In this document: piece by piece, positions 27,612 to 36,183 of the stretch | Position numbering within the stretch: position 1 is the first letter of the stretch | Layout: the number at the start of each line of letters is the position of its first letter | NCBI RefSeq assembly: GCF_000725545.1 | Contig: NZ_JNZP01000024.1 | Location: 29,813 to 93,812, forward strand | Direction: 5' to 3' | DNA from: Streptomyces exfoliatus | Lineage (GTDB): Bacteria; Actinomycetota; Actinomycetes; Streptomycetales; Streptomycetaceae | DNA: 64,000 nt | Notes under the pieces: model-generated | Database searches by the model: none | Told to the model about the DNA's origin: nothing | What the model saw: the letters and a program-made list of their open reading frames with translations, nothing else | Made by a program: the position numbers and the translations under genes

Positions 27612-30507
27612 ACGGCCTGAGCGCCGTCGCCAGCTGGGCCCGGGAGCGGACGTCGAGCTTCTGGTAGATCCGCGTCAACCGCGCCTCGACCGTCTTCACG
27701 CTCAGGTACAGCTTCGCCGCGGCCTCCTGGTTGCTGGCACCCTGGCCCACGAGGCGGGCGAGGCGCAGCTCCGCCTCCGTCAGCACGGAGAGCGCGGGCG
27801 GCGCCTCCTCGCCCCCCGAGCCGCCCCCGGCGCTCTCGCCCGCGGCGCCCGCCGGGGTCTCGCTCGCCAGGGCCAGCCAGGGCGCCGCCCCGGCCCGTTC
27901 GAACACCGCGGCCGCCGCGTGCAGGGCGCCCTGCGCCGCCGACCTGCGCCGTCTGCGGCGCTCCACCCGGGCGAGCGCGATCAGTGCCCGGCCCCGCTCC
28001 AGGGGCAGCCCGGCGCACCCGAAGGCCTCGGCCGTGACGGTGAGCAGCTCCGCGGCCTCGTCCGTGCGGCCCTCCGCCGCGAGCCACAGGGCGTACGCCC
28101 GGTCGCAGCCGAGCAGGACGGTGGACCGTCCGAGCCGGGACGCCACCGGCCGTACCTCGTCCAGGAGCGCCAGGGCCTCGGCGCCCGCGTCATGGGCGAT
28201 CAGGGCCTCGGCCAGCTCCTCGTGCCAGCGCAGCATCGAGGGGTCGACGGTCGACTGGGCGCGTTCGTCGGCCTGGACCCGACGCAGCGTCTCCAGGGCG
28301 GCGGCGACGTCCCCGTTGATGAGCTGGACCCGGCCGAGCGCGTACCGGCTGCGGGAGAGGAAGACCCGGTCGCCCTCCTCCTCCGAGGCCTGGACGCTGC
28401 GCCGGGCGTAGCTCGCCGCCCGTGCGAAGCTGCCGCCGGCCGTCTCCGCGAGCGCGAGCGCGTACCAGGCGGGGCCGGGGGAGAGGCCCGCCTCCAGGGT
28501 GAGCGCGAGGGACTGTCCGGCGTGCGCGAGCGCCGCCCCGCAGGGTCCGATCCGCGCCTCGATCTGGGCGAGGGTGCCGTAGAGCTCGATGGCGTCCTCG
28601 ACGGAGCCGCGCCGCTGGACCAGGGGCAGCAGTGCGTTGACGTCGTCGCGGGCGTCCGTGAGCCGGTCGTCGAACAGTGCGTGACGGATCGTCAGGATCT
28701 GTGCCGCGTTGCGGATCCCGAGCGGACGCTCGGCCCGTTCGAGGGCGCGGGCCTGCGCGAGCACGGACTCCGCGTCCGGTGATCCGAGGGCGCGTTCCAT
28801 CCGCGCCTGTACGGTCAGGGCCTGCGCCGCCGTGCGCGGGTCGCCCATGGAGGCGGCGAGCGCCGCCGATTCGACGGCCGCCGTGCGCGAGCGTTCCGGG
28901 TCGCCGTCCGCGAGCACGTACTTGACGGCCAGCCGGAGCTGGACGGCCGCGCGCAGGGCGGTGTCCCCCTCCGAGTCCTCCATGGCGTGGACGTACATCT
29001 CGTCGAGCCCGGTCAGTCCCTGGCCCGCGGTGTCGAGCACGGCGAGCCGGGCCCTGACCCGGTCGGCGGGCGCCGCGTCCCGGGCGAGCAGATCGGTGGC
29101 GGCCCGCATGGCGAGATCGGCGCGGGCCGCGCGGGCGGCCTCCTCCGCGGCGTCGACGAGCCGCGCGATGCGCCGCGTGCCGTGCCGCCCCGGAGTCGAC
29201 TCGGCGGCAAGCAGGGCGAGTTCGGCGGCGAGCGCGCTGTTGCCGCGCCGCCGGGCCAGATCGGCGGCGGCCGCGACCTCGGCGGCGAGGTCCTCGTCCG
29301 GGCTGTCGGTGGCGAGCGCCCGGTGGCGTACCGCCTCCACGGGGTCGTCCACGACCTCCGCGAGCGCCGCGTGCCCGGCACTGCGCTCGGCCCAACAGGC
29401 GTCGTGCACGAGGGTGGAGGGCAGCAGTCCGGCGGTGAAGGTCACGGAGCCGTCCTCGGCGAGCGACACGAGGCCCGCACGCTCGGCCGCCGCGAGGTCC
29501 GCCTCTGCGTTGGGCCGCCCGGCCCGTCGCACCAGCGTCGACGAGGGGCGCAGCGCGAGCGCGGCGAGCAGCAGTGTCGCGCGTACGGCGAGGGGCGCGG
29601 CGCCCAGGAGCTGGCGGGCGAGGTCACGGGCGCGCCCGGAGAGGGTCAGCGCCTCCGCGTGGTGCACGGGTGTCCGCGCGTCCGCGAGCGAGCGGCCGAC
29701 GGCGAGCGCGAGTCGCGGATTGCCGCCGCTGGCACGGTGGATGCGGCCGGCCATCCGGGAGGGGAGCCGGTGGTGGATGAGGAGTTCGGCGATCTCGTCG
29801 GCGTGCAGCGGGGGCACGAGCAGCACGTCCGCCTCGGACGGCACCCAGAGGTGGGCGGCGTGCGGGTCCTCGGGACGGTGGTGCTCGCGGTCGGGCTCCT
29901 TGGCCTCGCCGTACGGCTCAGGGGTCTCGACGGCCACCACCCGCAGCGCGGGCGGCGCCAGGTGGAGGGCGAAGCGCAGCAGGTCCGCGCTGTCCGCGTC
30001 GACGTGCTGGACACCGTCGACGACGAGGAGGACCGGGCCGCGGCAGGTCAGGGTGCGCAGGATCTGGGCGATGCCGAGCCGGAGCGCGATGGGGTCCCAG
30101 CCGCCCGCGTCGATCGGCGCCTCGCGGCAGAGCATGGCGACGGCGGTGCGCTGGGGACCGGGCAGCTCGTCGAAGACCCAGGAGGTCTCGGGCCGGTCGG
30201 CGCCGAGTCCCGGCCAGGTCGCCGTCGTCGCCACCGAGGCCACGAGCGCGGCCGCGGCCGCCCCCGGTATCTCCCGGTCGGACGGCAGGGTCGCCAGCCA
30301 CAGGACGGTCTCGCCGCGTGCTTCGGCGCGGGCCGCGGCGGCCAGCGCGACCTCGGTCTTGCCGACGCCGGCGGGCCCGGTGAGCAGGGCGCGGCCCCGG
30401 ATGTGCAGGGCGCGCTCCAGCCGGGCGAGGAGTTCGTCGCGCCCCACCGGCGCCGGGGATGCCCCCGCGCCCGCAGGGCGCAGAGCGACGTACGGAGCTG
30501 TCGTCAC
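27610..30507 (-). CDS. LAL-family LuxR transcriptional regulator
   Basis: 965 aa from GTG 30507, preceded by GGAGG; the longer frame adds promoter sequence. The N-terminal AAA ATPase has GPAGVGKT at about 44-51 and Walker B PVLLVVDGVQHVD. The centre is a long TPR-like helical region. The last 60 residues are a LuxR helix-turn-helix (LTEAELRLARLVGQGASNQ to LYLSVKTVEARLTRIYQKL). Large ATP-binding LuxR (LAL) proteins activate secondary-metabolism or carbohydrate genes. Its target is not obvious here: downstream is rox, convergent, and upstream, on the same strand, is a subtilisin with terminator-like hairpins between them. Confidence 0.92.
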   Translation of the reverse strand: MTTAPYVALRPAGAGASPAPVGRDELLARLERALHIRGRALLTGPAGVGKTEVALAAAARAEARGETVLWLATLPSDREIPGAAAAALVASVATTATWPGLGADRPETSWVFDELPGPQRTAVAMLCREAPIDAGGWDPIALRLGIAQILRTLTCRGPVLLVVDGVQHVDADSADLLRFALHLAPPALRVVAVETPEPYGEAKEPDREHHRPEDPHAAHLWVPSEADVLLVPPLHADEIAELLIHHRLPSRMAGRIHRASGGNPRLALAVGRSLADARTPVHHAEALTLSGRARDLARQLLGAAPLAVRATLLLAALALRPSSTLVRRAGRPNAEADLAAAERAGLVSLAEDGSVTFTAGLLPSTLVHDACWAERSAGHAALAEVVDDPVEAVRHRALATDSPDEDLAAEVAAAADLARRRGNSALAAELALLAAESTPGRHGTRRIARLVDAAEEAARAARADLAMRAATDLLARDAAPADRVRARLAVLDTAGQGLTGLDEMYVHAMEDSEGDTALRAAVQLRLAVKYVLADGDPERSRTAAVESAALAASMGDPRTAAQALTVQARMERALGSPDAESVLAQARALERAERPLGIRNAAQILTIRHALFDDRLTDARDDVNALLPLVQRRGSVEDAIELYGTLAQIEARIGPCGAALAHAGQSLALTLEAGLSPGPAWYALALAETAGGSFARAASYARRSVQASEEEGDRVFLSRSRYALGRVQLINGDVAAALETLRRVQADERAQSTVDPSMLRWHEELAEALIAHDAGAEALALLDEVRPVASRLGRSTVLLGCDRAYALWLAAEGRTDEAAELLTVTAEAFGCAGLPLERGRALIALARVERRRRRRSAAQGALHAAAAVFERAGAAPWLALASETPAGAAGESAGGGSGGEEAPPALSVLTEAELRLARLVGQGASNQEAAAKLYLSVKTVEARLTRIYQKLDVRSRAQLATALRP

Positions 30508-30615
30508 TGTCCACCACCTCCGCCGCTCCGGGCCCCGGCCCAAGAGCCCCGTGGGCAGAGAATACGGAGCCATCCGGCGGAGTCCAGGCCCCTTGTCCGG
30601 CATACGGACAGGGCA

Positions 30616-30674
30616 CCCCGCCGGAGCGGGGCGGCCGAACACCAGGACGCGCCCGTGGTGTAGACCACGAGCGC
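30616..30674 (-). terminator. Two hairpins after the subtilisin gene
   Basis: On the minus strand the first hairpin met is 30649-30674 (GCGC plus CGTGGT arms, GTAG-type loop, one bulged pair). The second is 30616-30631 (CCCCGC with GCGGGG, 4-nt loop). They lie 60-118 bp past the subtilisin stop and before the LAL regulator. Confidence 0.6.
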
Positions 30675-30733
30675 GCCGCTGACCAGCAATGATGCTGTTG
30701 TGGGGGGTGGTTCGGAGGTGGAGCCGTGGTGCC

Positions 30734-32566
30734 TTAGAAGGTGAGGCTCCACGAGTCGATGTAGCCGGTGTCACCCGAGGCCACATCGCGGACCTGAAGC
30801 TTCCAGGTGCCGTTGGCGAGCTCGCTCGACGCGTCGACCGTGTACGTGGTCAGGACGTTGTCGGCGCTGTCCGAGGAGGAGGACGCCTTGAGGTTGCGCA
30901 CCGTGCCGTCGGGGGCGATCAGGTCGATGACAAGGTCCCCGCGCCAGGTGTGCTTGATGTCCACGCCGACCTTGAGGGCGGCGGGGGCGTTGCCGGTGCG
31001 GCCGGTGACGGCGATCGAGGACGACACGGTGGTGTTGTCGGAGATCGTCACGTTCGTGGCGTTGGAGAAGACCGTGCCGGTCGGCGGCGTGGTGGTGCCG
31101 GTGACGGCGTCCACGGTCTTCGCGGTGTCCGCGATGCCGGTGCCGCAGCCGCCGGTGCAGGTGCCGGGCAGCGCACGGGCGTTGGTCTTGATCGCGGACT
31201 CGATCTCGGCCGGGGTGAGGGTGCTCTTGGCCGACTTCAGCAGGGCGGCGAGGCCGGCGATGTGCGGCGCCGCCATCGAGGTGCCCTGGTACGGCTTGTA
31301 GTTCTCGACCGACTGGGTCGTCGTGCCCGAGTTCAGCGTGGAGTAGATGCCGTTCTCGGGGGTGGTGACGGTGCCGGGCGTGTCGGTGGAGCGGCGGGTC
31401 TCGCCACCGGGGGCGGACACGTCGATGATCGTGCCGTAGTTGGAGTAGTACGACCGGTTGCCCTCACGGCTGGTCGACGCCACGTTGATGACGTTCGAGC
31501 AGTTCGCGGGGGTGAAGCCGGAGGCGTTGGCGTTGCTGTTGCCCGCGGCGACGACGACGGTGGTACCGCGCGAGACAGCGCCGTTGATGGCGGTCTGGTA
31601 GACGCTCGGGCAGGTCGAGCTGGCGCCGCCCAGGCTCAGGTTGATGACCTTCGCCGGGTTCGCGTTGGCCGGGACGCCCGGCACGGTGCCGCCGGAGGCC
31701 CAGGTGATGGCGTCGGCGATGTCGGCGGACGAGCCGCCGCACTTGCCGAGCACCCGCACGGGCTGGATCTTCGCGTTGTACGCGATGCCCGCGATGCCCT
31801 TGGTGTTGTTCGTGACGGCGCCGATGGTGCCGGCCACGTGGGTGCCGTGCCAGGAGGAGTTGGAGGCGCGGGAGCCGGTGCCGCACTCGCCGTCGGTCGC
31901 GTTCCAGTCGCCCTCGTCCTTGGCGTCCGCGTCGCGGCCGTTGCCGTCGCGGGCGTCGGCGGAGGCCGAGATGAAGTCGTAGCCGGCGACGACGTTGGTC
32001 GCCAGGTCCGAGTGGGCGGCGTAGCCGGTGTCGATGACGGCGACGGTCACGCCGGAGCCGGTCGTCTTGTCCCAGGCTGCAGGAACGTTCATGCCACCGG
32101 TGGGCTCGAAGAGGTCCCACTGCTTGGCGTAGTCGGTGTCGTTCGGCGTGACGGCCATCGCGTAGGCGCGGATGTCGGGCTCGACCGAAGCGACGGACGG
32201 GTCGGCGCGGAACGCGTCCATGACCTCCGTCAGGTCCTGCTTGGTGGCGCTGTCGCCCAGGTCGACCAGGGCGCCACCGCCGGCGAGGCGACGCTCGAAG
32301 GAGAGCTGCTCGCCCGTCTTCGCGGCCTTCTCGGCCGTGTCGCTCTTCGCGGCGGTGTTGGAGCCGGCCTCGGCGGCCTGGCTCTTGTAGGTCACGATGA
32401 CCTTCTCGACCGGGGCGCTGGGCAGCGCCCCCATCGTCTGCGAAGCCGGTGCGGGCTTCGGGGTGGCAGCGCCCGGGGCGGCGGCGATCGCCCCGGTCGT
32501 GGCAGCGGCGCCGAGGATCGCGGCGCTCGCGACCACGGATATGACTCTCCGCCTGGAACCGTTCAA
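30734..32566 (-). CDS. Secreted subtilisin-like S8 protease with P-domain
   Basis: 610 aa from TTG 32566, with GAAAGGG 7 nt upstream and a good signal peptide directly after (GSRRRVISVVASAAILGAA). An I9-type propeptide (about 55-138) precedes the S8 domain: Asp179 in VIDTGYAAH, His240 in SSWHGTHVAGT, Ser430 in YQGTSMAAPH. The C-terminal 95 residues are a proprotein-convertase P-domain (SSSIAVTGRTGNAPAALKV to DTGYIDSWSLTF), which folds as a jelly roll and stabilises the catalytic domain. Extracellular proteolysis for nutrition or development. Strain-typical of Streptomyces; monocistronic. Confidence 0.93.
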   Translation of the reverse strand: MNGSRRRVISVVASAAILGAAATTGAIAAAPGAATPKPAPASQTMGALPSAPVEKVIVTYKSQAAEAGSNTAAKSDTAEKAAKTGEQLSFERRLAGGGALVDLGDSATKQDLTEVMDAFRADPSVASVEPDIRAYAMAVTPNDTDYAKQWDLFEPTGGMNVPAAWDKTTGSGVTVAVIDTGYAAHSDLATNVVAGYDFISASADARDGNGRDADAKDEGDWNATDGECGTGSRASNSSWHGTHVAGTIGAVTNNTKGIAGIAYNAKIQPVRVLGKCGGSSADIADAITWASGGTVPGVPANANPAKVINLSLGGASSTCPSVYQTAINGAVSRGTTVVVAAGNSNANASGFTPANCSNVINVASTSREGNRSYYSNYGTIIDVSAPGGETRRSTDTPGTVTTPENGIYSTLNSGTTTQSVENYKPYQGTSMAAPHIAGLAALLKSAKSTLTPAEIESAIKTNARALPGTCTGGCGTGIADTAKTVDAVTGTTTPPTGTVFSNATNVTISDNTTVSSSIAVTGRTGNAPAALKVGVDIKHTWRGDLVIDLIAPDGTVRNLKASSSSDSADNVLTTYTVDASSELANGTWKLQVRDVASGDTGYIDSWSLTF

Positions 32567-33035
32567 GGTGTGGCCCTTTCGAGTACGACGTAACTGCGGA
32601 GCAGTGGCGGCGGCGCGGGACACACGGGGCAAGTGGGGTCGCCGTCCGTCGGTCCCTGGGCTTGGGGAGCCCGTGCGCCGCCACCGGCGCGACGGCCCGG
32701 GTCAAGGCCGTCCCCGGCGGATGCCACCCTCCTCATGCACCTGTCAGGGTGCGTTCGGGGGATGATATCTGCCGGTGCGGAGGACAGTAGGGAACGGGGG
32801 GATGAACCCGATACGGGGAAAACCCTTGTCACCCCTCGCGGGGCGGCGGGGGGTCGGTGAGGGGAGTGTGAACGGCGGACGCCCGGACGGACGGCCGGCG
32901 CCCGACGGCGGGCCCGTCCAGGGGGAGGTGGGGGCCGCTGGAGGGGGCGCGGGGCCCGTCCGAGGGGTGCGAGGGGTCCCGCCCGAAGTGGGCGAAGGTG
33001 TCGTGCGCGCGGGGAGGCGGGGAGAGGGTCGCCCG
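32567..33035. other. Intergenic region without a supported gene
   Basis: About 470 bp upstream of the subtilisin start and downstream of the GNAT gene. Reading frames here are G/P/R-rich and lack protein character. A promoter for the subtilisin must lie on the minus strand in the first 150-250 bp, but no clear -10/-35 pair stands out. The far end holds the first copy of the 40-bp repeat listed next. Confidence 0.6.
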
Positions 33036-33121
33036 GCCCAGTTCGAGTGTCGTGACCCCCGCGGACGCGCTCGCGCCGCTCAGCCCAGTTCGAGCGTCGT
33101 GACGCCGTAGACGCGCTCGCG
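33036..33121. repeat. Partial tandem duplication of the 3' end of the GNAT gene
   Basis: Two imperfect 39-40 bp copies, 33036-33075 and 33083-33121, with a 47-bp period. The second copy encodes the real C-terminus (RVYGVTTLELG); the first is an extra copy just beyond the stop, still readable as GVTTLELG in another frame. Confidence 0.85.
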
Positions 33122-33946
33122 TGCCACCGGTCGGACCGGGCCCGTGTACATCCGGGCCGTCTCGAACGTCGGCCGCAGGCCCCGCTCCTCGGCCAGCCGC
33201 GCCGCCGCCGGATTCGACTCCGGCATGTCGACCGCGATCCGGTCCGCGCCGAAGTCTCGCGCCTCGGCGGCGAGGGCGTCGAGCAGGGCCGCCGCGTCGG
33301 CCCGTGTGTCCGCGAACAACGGCCCGATCCGCGCCTCGTCCTGCGCCGGACGTACCACCCCGTACCCGGTCAAACGCCCCTCGGTGACCCGTACCAGCGC
33401 ACGATGGCCGGGAGTTGTCAGCCAGGCGCCGAGGAAACGCGGCCGGTCCGCGTGGTGGCAGGCGGCGTCGTACGCGGCCAGGGCGCCCGGGTCGACCCGC
33501 TCGGCGGCCACCACGCCGGCCACCGGTCCGTCCGGGGCGGGCACCTCGCCCACGTAACGCGCCGTGCGGTAGGCCGTGGAGAAGCCGGAGCGCCGGTAGT
33601 TGTCCTGCTGCGCGGGCACCCCGTCGAGGCCGACGGACCGGCCCCCGGCGTGGGCGAGAGCGGCCTGCCAGGTGGCCAGGCCGTACCCGAGGCCGCGGAG
33701 TCCGGGACGTACCAGATAGAAGCCGAGGAAGGCGTACGCGTCGTCGTAGGTGACGACGGAGACGGCGGAGACCGGCTCCCCGTCGAGCCGGCCGAGGAAG
33801 AAGCCCCGGGGGTCCTGCGCGAAGAACGCCCGAGCGTCGGAAAGGCCGGGATTCCACCCCTCCTCGGCCGCCCAGGAGCGCACGAGCTCCCAGTCCCGTT
33901 CCGTGGCGCGGGAGACGGACAGCGAGCCGGAGGAGCCGGTGGTCAT
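33080..33946 (-). CDS. GNAT family N-acetyltransferase with two GNAT-type halves
   Basis: 288 aa, ATG start. The first half (15-135) has the acetyl-CoA-binding strand-turn GFYLVRPGLRGLGYGLATWQ, a clear R-G-x-G-x-G/A-type loop. The second half (about 150-285) resembles the C-terminal GNAT-like domain of YitH/HSE-like proteins, with FETARMYTGPV near the end. It transfers an acetyl group to an unknown amine. Neighbours give no hint. The extra copy of its 3' end lies directly downstream. Confidence 0.88.
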   Translation of the reverse strand: MTTGSSGSLSVSRATERDWELVRSWAAEEGWNPGLSDARAFFAQDPRGFFLGRLDGEPVSAVSVVTYDDAYAFLGFYLVRPGLRGLGYGLATWQAALAHAGGRSVGLDGVPAQQDNYRRSGFSTAYRTARYVGEVPAPDGPVAGVVAAERVDPGALAAYDAACHHADRPRFLGAWLTTPGHRALVRVTEGRLTGYGVVRPAQDEARIGPLFADTRADAAALLDALAAEARDFGADRIAVDMPESNPAAARLAEERGLRPTFETARMYTGPVRPVARERVYGVTTLELG

Positions 33947-34148
33947 GCGGATTCCTTCAACAGCCGGGAGCGGGCGGGCGTTCGGTCACCCGGCGGGTCA
34001 GCCGGTGGGCCGGTGGCCGGACGGACGGTCGGGTGGCCGGCCGACCCCGAACCGGACAAGGCGCGGTGAGCATAGCGCCGCGCGGGACCGCTCCCACCCG
34101 CGGCCGAACGATTCCGGCCGCGGGCGCCCCCGGGTGACCGCCGGGGCC

Positions 34149-35048
34149 TCAGTGGACGAGACGCAGGCGCGGACCCGCGACCGAGAGGCTGACGGTCTGA
34201 CCCCATGTCAGCTCCAGGGCGTCCGATTCGACGCCGTCGCCGAACGCGACCAGGCGGTCCGACTCGACGGTGAGGCGCAGGGCCCGGCCCGGGTCGAGGA
34301 GGCCCTCGACCCGGCTCGTCCCGGTGGCCGGCGACGGCCAGGCCTCGCGCACGAACCAGGCGAGCCGGGCGTCCGCGGGCCCGGGCAGCGCGAGCGTGCT
34401 GGAACGCTGTTCCCACAGGGACCGCAGCCAGCCGGTGGCCCCCGTGCCCGTGCCGACCAGCACGCCCGACGAGGCCTGCGGCTCGGGCGGCGCCTCCGCC
34501 GCGTCCAGGTCGAGCGTGTAGCGCGCCGTCTGGTGGCCGCGGGGGCCGACGTAGATCTCGTTCAGGGCGAGCAGCCGCTGCGCGTCGTCGGTGACGGCCT
34601 CCACCATCGTCAGCTCGTCGACCGCCGCCCCGGCCCCCACCGCGTACGGCAGCAGTCGGCGCGCCCGGTCCGCCCGGTGACGGACCAGGACGCCCGGATT
34701 GCGCCCCGGGTCGGCGTCGATCCCGATGACGGGCTGCCCGCTCAGGTACTTCGCCGCGTTGGCGACCAGGCCGTCCTGTCCGACCACGACGACCACGTCC
34801 TCGGGCCCGAAAAGGAACCGGTCCAGATCGGAGCGCTCCACCCGGCTCTGCCGCCAGGTCAGCGGCACCGCGCCCGCCACCTCGGCGAGCGCCCGGTGGG
34901 CGCGCTCGTGCCGCTCCCGCACGGCCTCGACGGAGCGGCCGCGCGCGGAGAGGAAGAACGCGGCCTGGCCGTGCGTACCGTGCCGGGCGAGCAGCTCCTC
35001 GTACTCCGTGGTCCGGTGCACGAGCACCGCGCGCGGCGCGAGGCTCAC
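34149..35048 (-). CDS. NAD kinase-like protein (diverged active-site loop)
   Basis: 299 aa from GTG 35048 inside a GTGA overlap with the SPFH gene; a longer frame would only read the SPFH gene in the wrong phase. The fold signature of NAD/diacylglycerol kinases is visible: VVVVVGQDGLVANAAKYL in place of GGDGT, ALNEIYVG for the NE/D motif, and VLVGTGTGATGWLRSL for the SGSTAY-like segment. Gln for the second Gly and Leu for Thr in the phosphate loop make catalysis uncertain. It may bind NAD(H) or a nucleotide as a sensor. Always downstream-coupled to the SPFH protein here. Confidence 0.75.
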   Translation of the reverse strand: MSLAPRAVLVHRTTEYEELLARHGTHGQAAFFLSARGRSVEAVRERHERAHRALAEVAGAVPLTWRQSRVERSDLDRFLFGPEDVVVVVGQDGLVANAAKYLSGQPVIGIDADPGRNPGVLVRHRADRARRLLPYAVGAGAAVDELTMVEAVTDDAQRLLALNEIYVGPRGHQTARYTLDLDAAEAPPEPQASSGVLVGTGTGATGWLRSLWEQRSSTLALPGPADARLAWFVREAWPSPATGTSRVEGLLDPGRALRLTVESDRLVAFGDGVESDALELTWGQTVSLSVAGPRLRLVH

Positions 35049-36052
35049 GGCCGTGCCCCGCCCTCGCCCAGCTTGGCGAGCAGGCCCGTCAGCACGTCGG
35101 GGGAGAGCGTCAGGTGCTCGATCCTGGGCAGGTTCTCGGCGGCCGTGGTCACCGCGAGGGCGTGCAGGGTGGCGGGATCCACCTCGGTGTGCGCCCGCAG
35201 CCACGCGGACTGCGCCCCGGCGCGCGCCGCGCCGACCTCGCGCGCCGCCTCGGCCTCGGCCTGTGCGAGGCGGACCTTCCGTACGGCCTCGGCCTCGGCC
35301 CGTACCGCGTCGGCGGCTGCGTTCTCCTCGGCCTCGCGGCGCGCGTTGGTGCCGCGCTGCTCGACGAGCCGTTCCTCCTGCCGGGCTAGCTCGATCTTGC
35401 TGGCGAGTTCGTTCTCGGCGATGGCGCGCTCGCGTTCGACGGCGACCGCGCGGCGCTCGTACGTGGCCCGGTCGGCCTCCTGCTGGATCTGCTCGCGGGC
35501 GGGGGTGCGCAGGGCGCGTTCCACCTCGGGTTCGGGGCGGATCGCCACCACCCGGACGGCGACGACCTCGATGCCGGTGTCCGGCAGCCGGGGCTCGGCC
35601 GCGAGCCCGGCCGTGACGCGGTCCCGCACCGCCGCCACGCCGTCGACGAGCGCCTCGGCGAGCGCGGTACGGGCGAGCACGTCGAGGGCGTGCTGCTGGG
35701 CGGTCTCGGTGAGGAGGGTGGCGATCTGCTCCAGCGGGGCGCCGCGCCACGCGCCGGTGTCGGGGTCGATGGAGAAGTCGAGCCGGGTGGCGGCGGCCGC
35801 CGGGTCGCCGATCCGGTACGTGACGGTGGACTGGACGCTGACGTCCTGGAAGTCGGCGGTACGGGCGTGGAAGGCCATCGCCAGTTCGCGGTCGTTCACC
35901 GGGACCTCGGAGAGGGCCGCGGTGAGCGGCCGGAACCAGAAGCTGAGCCCTTCGCCGTCGTGCACGAGCCGGCCGCGGCGCTGGTGGCGGATGTGCGCGG
36001 TGGGCGCGGAGCGCAGATGGCGCCAGCCGGCCCGCCGGGTGATGTCGGCCAT
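35045..36052 (-). CDS. SPFH/band 7 domain protein
   Basis: 335 aa, ATG with AAGGGGGG 7 nt upstream. The band-7 domain covers about 20-190 (WFRPLTAALSEVPVNDRELAM, VQSTVTYRIGDP). A long charged coiled coil (200-300, rich in Glu, Ala and Arg) and a short C-terminal domain (LSPDVLTGLLAKLGEGG) follow. No transmembrane helix is obvious, so association with membrane would be peripheral. Flotillin-like proteins scaffold membrane microdomains. It forms a two-gene operon with the NAD-kinase-like gene, and a promoter with an inverted repeat lies just upstream. Confidence 0.88.
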   Translation of the reverse strand: MADITRRAGWRHLRSAPTAHIRHQRRGRLVHDGEGLSFWFRPLTAALSEVPVNDRELAMAFHARTADFQDVSVQSTVTYRIGDPAAAATRLDFSIDPDTGAWRGAPLEQIATLLTETAQQHALDVLARTALAEALVDGVAAVRDRVTAGLAAEPRLPDTGIEVVAVRVVAIRPEPEVERALRTPAREQIQQEADRATYERRAVAVERERAIAENELASKIELARQEERLVEQRGTNARREAEENAAADAVRAEAEAVRKVRLAQAEAEAAREVGAARAGAQSAWLRAHTEVDPATLHALAVTTAAENLPRIEHLTLSPDVLTGLLAKLGEGGARP

Positions 36053-36068
36053 GAGAGAACCCCCCTTG

Positions 36069-36108
36069 TCGTCATGTTGACGATAGTGGGGTCCCGGCTT
36101 TTGGTCAA
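36069..36108 (-). promoter_or_regulatory. Promoter and inverted repeat of the SPFH operon
   Basis: On the minus strand: -35 TTGACC (36103-36108), 17-bp spacer, -10 TATCGT (36080-36085). A perfect inverted repeat TCGTCA-ACA-TGACGA (36069-36083) overlaps the -10 and start point, a typical repressor position. The cognate regulator is unknown. Confidence 0.7.
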
Positions 36109-36183
36109 GGTGACGAAATGGGGAACTCGGAGTCCTCGGCGAGTCCGGCGCCTCAGGGAGCCACCCTCGCCCCGCCCTCGGCC

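Noticed and set aside
30689..32593. A 634-residue plus-strand frame over the subtilisin
   Set aside because: Gly/Val/Arg-rich antisense translation. The minus frame has the S8 triad and a signal peptide.
32775..33110. Small plus-strand ORFs between the subtilisin and the GNAT gene
   Set aside because: Low-complexity G/R/P translation, no ribosome-binding site, and overlap with the duplicated GNAT 3' end.
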